A model generated the notes under the pieces. That model made no database searches. It was given only the letters and a program-made list of their open reading frames with translations, and was not told the origin of the DNA. A program made the position numbers and the translations under genes. 11,863 bases of DNA from the NCBI GenBank assembly GCA_011523725.1, contig WTGD01000359.1:1-11863 (forward strand), written 5' to 3'. The stretch is from Nitrospinota bacterium (GTDB lineage Bacteria; UBA8248). Positions 6,816 to 11,863 of the stretch are shown here, piece by piece. Every line of letters starts with the position of its first letter. The first letter of the stretch is position 1.

Positions 6816-8222
6816 ATGAAAGACGATCATCGATTTTCTCTTCCATGGCCCGCTGCGTGGGGGGTGTTTCTCGCCTTCGTCGTTCTGTTGTTCACCACGA
6901 GTGGAGCGGATGCGGCCGTACCCGTCGAGACCCGGATCGCAAATGACAAATACATATTCAACACTTTCTTTTTGCTGATCTGCGGTGTGCTCATCATGTG
7001 GATGTGCGCGGGCTTCACGATGCTCGAGTCGGGTTCGGTGCGCACCAAGAACGCCTCGGTGATTTGTCTCAAGAACATCGGTCTCTACGCCATCGCGGGT
7101 ATCATGTTCTACATCATCGGCTACAACCTGATGTTCGTGGACGTTGGCGGCTGGATCGGCGCGGTCAAACTCCTGTTCAGGCCCTCGGCGGATGAATTCG
7201 CCATCCTGGCCGGGAACGAGAAGGCCACGAAGGCCGTGCTCGGGACCGACTACGCCAGCATGTCTTTCTGGTTCTTCCAGATGACGTTCGTGGCGACCAC
7301 CGCCTCCATCGTCTCGGGCGCCCTCGCCGAGCGCGTGAAGCTGTGGTCGTTCTTCGTCTTCATCGCCGTCCTCACCGGCATCATCTACCCGGTCGTTGGC
7401 GCGTGGACGTGGGGCGGGGGCTGGCTCACGGGGCTTGGCTTCAGCGATTTCGCCGGCTCCACCATCGTACACTCGACCGGGGGATGGGCGGCGCTCGCGG
7501 GCGTCATCGTCGTGGGTGCGCGGCGCGGCAAGTTCCGCGAAGACGGGAGCGTCAAGTCCACGCCGCCCTCGAACGTGCCGCTGGTCACCCTGGGGGTCTT
7601 CATCCTCTGGTTCGGCTGGTTCGGGTTCAACGGCGGATCGATGCTCGTGGTCAAGGGCTCGGTCGATGCGGTGACGATGAGCAACGTGTTCGTGAGCACC
7701 AACCTCGCGGCGGGGGCGGGGTGCCTCGCCGTCCTGTTCACCGCGAAGTCCATCTTCGGGCGCGTGGACTTGCTCGCGGTGCTGAACGGCGCCATCGGCG
7801 GCCTCGTCGCCATCACGGCGGGCCCGAACATCGTCGAATACCACTGGGCGGTCATCATCGGCGCCATCGGCGGCCTGGCGTGCGCGTTCGGCTTGAAGAT
7901 GTTGGAGAACTGGAAAATAGACGACGTCGTTGGCGCGATTCCCGCCCACTTGTTCGCGGGCGTATGGGGGACGCTCGCGGTCTGCATCGCGGCGGGCGGC
8001 AACCTGTTTGCGCAGATCGTGGGGATCGTGGCGATAGGCGTTTTCGTGTTCGTGGCCTCATACGTCGTCTGGCTGGTTCTGGACAAGACGATGGGCGTGC
8101 GGGTGTCGGCCTCCGCGGAGGACCATGGACAGGACTCGGCGGAACTCGGCATCGAAGCCTATCCCGAATTCGTGCTCATGCCCGATGAGGACGACGCGCG
8201 CATCGCGAAGGGAGCGCAGTAG
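6816..8222 (+). CDS. amt: Ammonium transporter (Amt/Rh family)
   Basis: A 468-residue polytopic inner-membrane channel for ammonium. An N-terminal hydrophobic segment (about 12-33, ending TSGADAA) looks like a cleavable signal peptide, as in E. coli AmtB, and about 11 further membrane segments follow. Asp211 and the first pore His219 (FSDFAGSTIVHSTGG) have the same 8-residue spacing as Asp160 and His168 of AmtB. The second pore histidine is His378 in VGAIPAHLFAGVWG. Other family marks are CAGFTMLESG (64-73) and GALAERVKLW (168-177). The cytoplasmic tail ends with LGIEAYPEF plus an acidic extension. ATG 6816 has GGGAG 7 nt upstream; an in-frame ATG at 6759 adds a polar stretch without a good SD. 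No glnK/glnB partner lies next to it in the window. It would supply or recover ammonium near amine-processing enzymes. Confidence 0.96.
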   Translation: MKDDHRFSLPWPAAWGVFLAFVVLLFTTSGADAAVPVETRIANDKYIFNTFFLLICGVLIMWMCAGFTMLESGSVRTKNASVICLKNIGLYAIAGIMFYIIGYNLMFVDVGGWIGAVKLLFRPSADEFAILAGNEKATKAVLGTDYASMSFWFFQMTFVATTASIVSGALAERVKLWSFFVFIAVLTGIIYPVVGAWTWGGGWLTGLGFSDFAGSTIVHSTGGWAALAGVIVVGARRGKFREDGSVKSTPPSNVPLVTLGVFILWFGWFGFNGGSMLVVKGSVDAVTMSNVFVSTNLAAGAGCLAVLFTAKSIFGRVDLLAVLNGAIGGLVAITAGPNIVEYHWAVIIGAIGGLACAFGLKMLENWKIDDVVGAIPAHLFAGVWGTLAVCIAAGGNLFAQIVGIVAIGVFVFVASYVVWLVLDKTMGVRVSASAEDHGQDSAELGIEAYPEFVLMPDEDDARIAKGAQ

Positions 8223-8288
8223 TCGCAAGGCTGCATAGAAGTGATTGGTTTGCAGGCGCCTGCCGCGCCGGGGATTTTGGAAAGTTGA

Positions 8289-8318
8289 GAGCGCCCGCCA
8301 TCCGGCGGGCGCTCTTTT
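8289..8318 (+). terminator. Rho-independent terminator after amt
   Basis: An 11-bp stem, GAGCGCCCGCC (8289-8299) with GGCGGGCGCTC (8304-8314), encloses loop ATCC, and TTTT follows (8315-8318). On the - strand no T-run follows, so it mainly serves the + strand. Its core is nearly the same as the terminator at 6478-6504. Confidence 0.85.
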
Positions 8319-8381
8319 CGTCGATGAATAAGGGAAGATTTCTTTAGTAAATGAGAAGGGCGAACTCAAAGCGTTTTGGCG

Positions 8382-9134
8382 TCACGCCAGCCCGAAATAC
8401 GCCTTGATGCGTCTGGCCGCTTCCCGGGAGACGCCGCTCATCACCTCGGCCACGCGCTCGGGCGAGGTGTCCTCTATCACGCCGTACCAGCCCGATTCGT
8501 ACATATCGCGCACGTCCTTTGGGATATAGTAGACCGCCGGGTCGCGCCGGGCCGCGTCGCTCTTTGCCCCGTGATCCATGGGGGATGCGTCCGTGGCAAG
8601 CTCCAAGTGCGCGAGTTCGGGCCTGTCGGCGAGCACGGGGAGGACTTCGAGTTCGCCGCCGTGGGTCAGGCCCACCTTTTGGCCATAGAGGTTCTTGGCG
8701 ATGAAGTGCGCGTGAACGATGAGGATCCTCAAACCCTCGTGCGCGTTCTGGGCGTCCTCGGCCGCAATCTCCATCGCCGGCAGGTTGCGTTCGTGCCAGT
8801 TCAGGAACACCACCTTCCGCGCTCCGTGGCTGTGGAGACTGCCGACGACGTCGCGCATCAGGCGGATCATGGTGTCTGAGCGCAGCGACACCGTGCCGCC
8901 GAAACCCATGTGCAGGGGGGTGACGCCGAAGGGACTGAAATCCACCAGGAGTCCGCCGGTGATGGCCGCGACCCGCCTCGCGAAAGACTCCGCCGCGTAG
9001 TAGTCCGTCCCCATCGGCAGGTGGGCGCCGTGCTGCTCTACGCTGCCCAGGGGAATGATGGCGAGGCCGGTTTCCCCTAAAATCTGCTCGGCCTCGGGGT
9101 TCGTCATCTCCATCAGCGTGCGCGCTTTTTCCAT
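8382..9134 (-). CDS. Creatininase-family amidohydrolase
   Basis: A 250-residue protein of typical length for the creatininase fold, metal-dependent enzymes that hydrolyse cyclic or linear amide C-N bonds (creatinine, formamides in flavin and F420 synthesis, or the MftA peptide). The signature IPLGSVEQHGAHLPMGTD gives ligands Glu33, His35 and Asp44, and THGGELE gives Glu161. The second metal motif, usually NGHGGN or NGHYEN, is here NWHERN (112-117), keeping His114. The substrate is unknown; this variant does not let me assign creatinine. Its start lies 4 nt after the VOC gene stop, with GAGGAG inside the VOC tail about 10 nt upstream, so the two form one - strand operon. It converges on amt, with about 160 nt between the stops. 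Confidence 0.92.
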   Translation of the reverse strand: MEKARTLMEMTNPEAEQILGETGLAIIPLGSVEQHGAHLPMGTDYYAAESFARRVAAITGGLLVDFSPFGVTPLHMGFGGTVSLRSDTMIRLMRDVVGSLHSHGARKVVFLNWHERNLPAMEIAAEDAQNAHEGLRILIVHAHFIAKNLYGQKVGLTHGGELEVLPVLADRPELAHLELATDASPMDHGAKSDAARRDPAVYYIPKDVRDMYESGWYGVIEDTSPERVAEVMSGVSREAARRIKAYFGLA

Positions 9135-9138
9135 GACT

Positions 9139-9564
9139 TTATGACTCCTCGTCTTGATTCTGAACCGATGCGGGAAGCGGCCCTTTGGTTTCCATGAGTT
9201 CGATCACCACCCCGTCGGGCCCCTGGAAGTAGAGGTATTTGAGGTGTGGCATGTCGTCTTCCTCGATGATGGGGACGCCGCGCTCGATGAGCATCGCGCG
9301 GGCGGCTTCGAGTTCTCCCCCGCCCACGTAGAAGCCGATGTGGTCGACGCCCAGCCGGGGCGTGCGGCCTGGCGGATCGGGATTCTCCCCGGGGCGGACG
9401 CCCCGTACGATGAGCATGCCGCCCCCGGCCATGAGCTTGGTCTGGGGTGCTCCTTTGCGCTCGCGCGAATCGACGACGCGCGCCCCCAGGATTTCGCGGT
9501 AGAAGCGCACCGCCTCGTCGTGGTCCGTATGGAGGATGTGCGCATGCTCGTAGACGAGTTTCAT
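9139..9564 (-). CDS. VOC-family (glyoxalase/dioxygenase-like) protein
   Basis: A 141-residue single-unit VOC protein with two beta-alpha-beta-beta-beta modules: EHAHILHTDHDEAVRFYREILG at the N-terminus (residues 6-27) and GVDHIGFYV at 72-80. Likely metal ligands are His7, His75 and Glu122 (GVVIELME), so it is probably a true metalloenzyme rather than a binding protein. Family members are lyases, dioxygenases, epimerases or thiol transferases acting on oxoacid or thiol adducts; the reaction cannot be chosen here. The SD before the start is weak (AAGAAG, 7 nt upstream on the - strand). It is the first gene of the two-gene unit with the creatininase-family protein. Confidence 0.9.
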   Translation of the reverse strand: MKLVYEHAHILHTDHDEAVRFYREILGARVVDSRERKGAPQTKLMAGGGMLIVRGVRPGENPDPPGRTPRLGVDHIGFYVGGGELEAARAMLIERGVPIIEEDDMPHLKYLYFQGPDGVVIELMETKGPLPASVQNQDEES

Positions 9565-9602
9565 GGCGGTTCTTCTTTCATGCGCGCCGGGACGGGGTGC
9601 GC

Positions 9603-9631
9603 TCGATAGAGTTTTCCCGTGCGTGGTTCAA
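9603..9631 (-). promoter_or_regulatory. Candidate promoter for the VOC-creatininase unit
   Basis: Read on the - strand, TTGAAC (9626-9631) and TATCGA (9603-9608) are 17 nt apart. The -10 match is poor, so this is a tentative call based on position and spacing. Confidence 0.3.
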
Positions 9632-9691
9632 GTCGAACGACCTGCATTCTGGCGCAAAAGGGTTTCTTTTTGAAGAGAGCCGCGAGTTTCG

Positions 9692-9813
9692 CCCTTCAAT
9701 ACGCGGCTTCGCCGCTACTCAGGGTGAGGCGGAGCGGCGGCTACCTGGGTCGAGAGAAAACAATCCCCTCATCCCGGGTAGGCCCGAAGGGCCGTATCGA
9801 GAGAGGGGGATTG
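9692..9813. repeat. Imperfect inverted repeat pair of dispersed intergenic type
   Basis: The segment at 9692-9729 (CCCTTCAATACG to CAGGGTGAGG) is the imperfect reverse complement of 9766-9806 (CCCTCATCCCGGGTAGG to CGTATCGAGAGAGG). The right copy is itself a hairpin: CAATCCCCTC (9761-9770) pairs with GAGGGGGATTG (9803-9813) with one extra G, enclosing GGCCC-GAA-GGGCC (9781-9793). Such sequences recur in intergenic regions of many environmental genomes. Confidence 0.75.
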
Positions 9814-9822
9814 CGCCGCATC

Positions 9823-9934
9823 GGGCTTTTTCAACAGCCTCCTGTAGGGGGCGGTTCGCGAACCGCCCCTACGGAACCCCTTCCCGGTCGGCTCCATACG
9901 CCGAATCACGAAACCAGGCCTTTTTCAATAGACC
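9823..9934. repeat. Direct repeat of a TTTTTCAAYAG motif flanking a palindrome
   Basis: GGGCTTTTTCAACAGCCT (9823-9840) and GGCCTTTTTCAATAGACC (9917-9934) are direct copies, with the large palindrome at 9844-9872 between them. They look like ends or modules of a repeat unit rather than binding sites, but this rests on two copies only. Confidence 0.55.
9844..9872. repeat. Near-perfect palindrome (REP-like hairpin)
   Basis: GTAGGGGGCGGTTCG (9844-9858) and CGAACCGCCCCTAC (9859-9872) are reverse complements except for one extra G in the left arm. The hairpin has almost no loop and no T-run, so it resembles a dispersed palindromic repeat more than a terminator. Confidence 0.85.
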
Positions 9935-9972
9935 CGGATGCCGTCGCCGCGCGCCGTCGACCGCCCGGCGCT

Positions 9973-10001
9973 TTGCGAATCAGGGTGAATCGTTGTATAC
10001 A
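9973..10001 (+). promoter_or_regulatory. Candidate promoter for the alpha/beta hydrolase
   Basis: TTGCGA (9973-9978) and TATACA (9996-10001) are 17 nt apart, 4 of 6 matches each. They lie about 70 nt before the hydrolase start and just past the repeats. Confidence 0.4.
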
Positions 10002-10070
10002 CATTTCTTCCAACCCAACCCGGCCGCCAACGCGGGACGGCTCGAGGAGAAGCCGGGCGGAGGGGTTTGG

Positions 10071-10898
10071 ATGATCAACATCCCGCTGGAGGCAATTCCT
10101 GTGGCGCAAGCAGTATGCAACGGAGTCCAGATTTCCTACGATGACAATGGCATGAGCACCCCGACCCCCCCTATCGTTTTCATACACGGGCACGGACTGA
10201 ATCGCTCGATGTGGGAGCGCCAGAAGCTCGCGCTCCGGGGCACGCACCGAGTCTTGACGTATGACCTGAGAGGGCACGGCCGGTCGGAGAAGCCCCCGAC
10301 GGACTACGGTCGCGACGTTGAGGTGGCGGATCTCGCCGATTTGCTCGAACATGCCCGCATCCCCAAAGCCCACCTCGTGGGCTTGAGCCGCGGCGCCGGA
10401 ATCGCGCTCGCCTTCGCCGCAGCGTATCCCGACAAGACGGCGTCGGTTATCGCGATGGGACCGGGTTATGATTATCCCCGCCTCATGCCCGACTTCGCCG
10501 ATCAGAGACTCCAGACCATGGCCACCCTGAGAGCGGAGGGGCTGCGGGCGGCCAAGGATTACTGGGCGGACCTCCCCATCTTCGCTTCGGTGAGAGAAAA
10601 CGAGGACGCCGCCGATTGGGCGGAGGACATGCTCCTCACATACACGGGCGCGCATTGGCTCGACCAGAATCCCCCGCAGGACACATCACTCGCGAACGTC
10701 GCCGGCAAGGTCACGGCGCCCACGCTCCTTATGGTGGGCGAGAAGGATTTGCCCGGCTTCCACGCCTGCGCGGACGAATTGGCCGCGAAGATAGAAGGCG
10801 CCGAGAAGGTCGTGGTTCCAGGTGTGGGGCACCTGATGGCGATTGAGGACACCGAAGCGGTGACGGAGCATATCTCCGCGTTCCTGGCGAGACAATAA
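10071..10898 (+). CDS. Alpha/beta-fold hydrolase
   Basis: A 275-residue single-domain alpha/beta hydrolase of the usual length, probably a cytoplasmic esterase, lactonase or C-C hydrolase. Oxyanion-side motif HGHGLNRSMW begins at residue 39, and YDLRGHGRSEKP lies at 64-75. The nucleophile elbow GLSRGAG places Ser106, the acid is probably Asp226 (VGEKDLPG) and the base His254 (GVGHLMAIE), so the triad is complete. The closest pattern is the 3-oxoadipate enol-lactonase/haloperoxidase type, but the substrate is not determinable. I chose ATG 10071 because GGAGG (10059-10063) lies 7 nt upstream; the longer open frame reaching back to about 9447 would cross repeats and the antisense of the VOC gene. 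Confidence 0.92.
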   Translation: MINIPLEAIPVAQAVCNGVQISYDDNGMSTPTPPIVFIHGHGLNRSMWERQKLALRGTHRVLTYDLRGHGRSEKPPTDYGRDVEVADLADLLEHARIPKAHLVGLSRGAGIALAFAAAYPDKTASVIAMGPGYDYPRLMPDFADQRLQTMATLRAEGLRAAKDYWADLPIFASVRENEDAADWAEDMLLTYTGAHWLDQNPPQDTSLANVAGKVTAPTLLMVGEKDLPGFHACADELAAKIEGAEKVVVPGVGHLMAIEDTEAVTEHISAFLARQ

Positions 10899-10910
10899 GG
10901 GAAGATTCCG

Positions 10911-10959
10911 AATCGGGCGCGTTCGCCGCGCCGGCTGCATGATAGGGCTGCGCCCGATT
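10911..10959. repeat. Perfect 10-bp inverted repeat between hydrolase and flavoprotein
   Basis: AATCGGGCGC (10911-10920) and GCGCCCGATT (10950-10959) are exact reverse complements with a 29-nt spacer. It begins 12 nt after the hydrolase stop. No T-run follows, so it is not a classical terminator; a structured leader, an operator or a Rho-type end are all possible. Confidence 0.6.
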
Positions 10960-10990
10960 ATCCGGAGACGGAACGCGGCGGAGGACGGGG

Positions 10991-11863
10991 TTGAGTCCAT
11001 TTTCCGAAGTCAGAAGAATCGAGACGGGCGTTCTCATCATCGGCGGCGGCGTCGCCGGGATGATGGCGGCCGTGGGCTGCGTCCGCTCGGGCGTCAAGCC
11101 CGTCCTCATCACGAAAGCCACGTTTCCCTCCGGCAGTTCATCCATGGCGCGCGGCGGATACACCGCGGCGATGGGCCACTCCGAACCCACCGACAAGCCC
11201 GAATTCCTGTACGAGGATTCCATCGAGGCGAGCTATGGAATCTGCAACCACCGGCTGATGCGCATCATGAGCGAAGAGGCCATCGACAGGACGGTCGAAC
11301 TCGACGCTTGGGGTCTGGGCCTCGTGAAGATGGATGACGGCAAGTATCATCAGAAACAAAGCGCCTCGCATCGTTTCCCGCGCCTTCTTCATTGCGGGAA
11401 GCTGATGGGCAAGCCGCTCATGCAGTCTCTGGCGAAAAAGATGCGCGAATGGGGTGTGGAGACGATCCAGCACGCTATTTTCGTGGATCTGATGAAAGAG
11501 GGCGGGCGCGTCGTCGGGGCGTGGGGGTTTTTGTACAGAGAGGGCGTGCCCGTCGTGGTGCATGCGCGCTCGACCATCATGGCCACGGGCGGCGCCCCGC
11601 AACTCCACGAGGTGAACGACTCGCCGCCCTACATCTCGGGCGACGGCTATACGATGGCGCTGCGCGCAGGCGCCGAGCTCATCGACATGGAGTTCATCGA
11701 CTATCAACTCCTGGCGGCCGCGCCGCTCAAGATCAGGGGCTATCCGCCCCACACAAGCGGCTTCATCAACGCGGGCGCTCATCTCTACAACAAGGACGGT
11801 GAGCGCTTCATGTGGAACTACGACCCCGAGCGCGGCGAGCGCGCCACGCGCGCCGTGGTGAAC
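10991..11863 (+). CDS. Fumarate reductase/succinate dehydrogenase-type FAD flavoprotein (N-terminal part)
   Basis: The first 291 codons are present and the gene runs off the right edge. The FAD Rossmann motif is VLIIGGGVAGMMAA (about 14-27), followed by KATFPSGSSSMARGGYTAA, the second FAD-contact region of the SdhA/FrdA/NadB superfamily. Further marks are MATGGAPQLHE, then SGDGYTMALRAGAELIDMEFIDYQ, the typical segment before the catalytic region. The visible part lacks the final active-site His and Arg, so fumarate reductase, an aprA-like enzyme or another FAD dehydrogenase all remain open. The start is TTG 10991, supported by GGAGG (10980-10984) at 6-nt spacing and an in-frame stop at 10943; no ATG fits. 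It may be co-transcribed with the hydrolase 92 nt upstream. Confidence 0.88.
   Translation, partial: MSPFSEVRRIETGVLIIGGGVAGMMAAVGCVRSGVKPVLITKATFPSGSSSMARGGYTAAMGHSEPTDKPEFLYEDSIEASYGICNHRLMRIMSEEAIDRTVELDAWGLGLVKMDDGKYHQKQSASHRFPRLLHCGKLMGKPLMQSLAKKMREWGVETIQHAIFVDLMKEGGRVVGAWGFLYREGVPVVVHARSTIMATGGAPQLHEVNDSPPYISGDGYTMALRAGAELIDMEFIDYQLLAAAPLKIRGYPPHTSGFINAGAHLYNKDGERFMWNYDPERGERATRAVVN

Larger units (their letters stand above)
9565..10070. other. Divergent non-coding region with repeats
   Basis: This 506-nt gap separates the - strand VOC gene from the + strand hydrolase. One frame stays open across it, but that is a by-product of GC content: the stretch is made of inverted and direct repeats and overlaps the VOC gene antisense. 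It holds the repeat cluster and a promoter candidate on each strand, listed separately. Confidence 0.7.

Noticed and set aside
6798..7949. A 383-codon - strand frame opposite amt
   Set aside because: It is the complement of a well-supported transporter and its product is a low-complexity Arg, His and Asp-rich sequence.
8289..8318. Bidirectional terminator serving both amt and the creatininase gene
   Set aside because: On the - strand the stem is followed by CAACTTTCC rather than a T-run, so only + strand termination is supported.
9690..9940. CRISPR array
   Set aside because: The repeats are imperfect, inverted and irregularly spaced, with no spacer pattern and no cas gene nearby.
9447..10070. 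A 208-residue N-terminal extension of the alpha/beta hydrolase
   Set aside because: The extension crosses intergenic repeats and the antisense of the VOC gene, and ATG 10071 has a good SD at the normal domain boundary.

Overview
This is a GC-rich window (about 60% or more by eye) with tightly packed genes on both strands. It looks like an environmental, probably uncultivated, heterotrophic bacterium that makes selenocysteine. The gene mix (CaiB/BaiF CoA-transferase, FAH-family protein, class III aminotransferase, creatininase-family and glyoxalase-like proteins, succinate-dehydrogenase-like flavoprotein) resembles Deltaproteobacteria- or Tectomicrobia-like metagenome bins. That taxonomic guess is weak, because the window holds no rRNA or marker gene.

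Positions 1-6457 (+ strand) hold one run of genes. First comes the 3' part of a large gene of unknown function, with an apparent one-base frameshift near position 72. A UGSC-family selenoprotein follows (753-1295, in-frame TGA at 1050). Then come a CoA-transferase (1307-2539), an FAH-family hydrolase/isomerase (2681-3667), a PLP aminotransferase (3763-5130), an AhpD-like selenoprotein with a Cys-x-x-Sec centre (5180-5842, in-frame TGA at 5423), and a tandem AhpD-like paralogue that lacks both redox residues (5852-6457). A strong terminator at 6478-6504 closes the run. Both recoded TGA codons are followed at 18-20 nt by a hairpin whose apical loop carries a G in its first two positions, as expected of bacterial SECIS elements. 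A caller that treats TGA as stop would split each selenoprotein gene in two.

Positions 6816-8222 (+) encode an Amt ammonium transporter with its own promoter candidate and a terminator nearly identical in design to the previous one. Facing it on the - strand is a two-gene unit, a VOC/glyoxalase-like protein (9139-9564) followed by a creatininase-family amidohydrolase (8382-9134).

Positions 9565-10070 are a non-coding divergent region packed with imperfect inverted and direct repeats of the dispersed intergenic type. After it come an alpha/beta hydrolase (10071-10898) and the N-terminal 291 codons of a fumarate reductase/succinate dehydrogenase-type flavoprotein (TTG start at 10991), which runs off the window.

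The first block reads as a selenium-dependent catabolic cluster. The Sec segment of the UGSC protein (U-G-S-C-T-S-C, then a helix, a strand and an HPL motif) resembles the Sec segment of glycine reductase component GrdB. That suggests selenol chemistry on an amino or related substrate, with the CoA-transferase, FAH protein and aminotransferase processing the carbon skeleton and the AhpD-like pair handling thiol/selenol redox. The substrate and reaction are inference.
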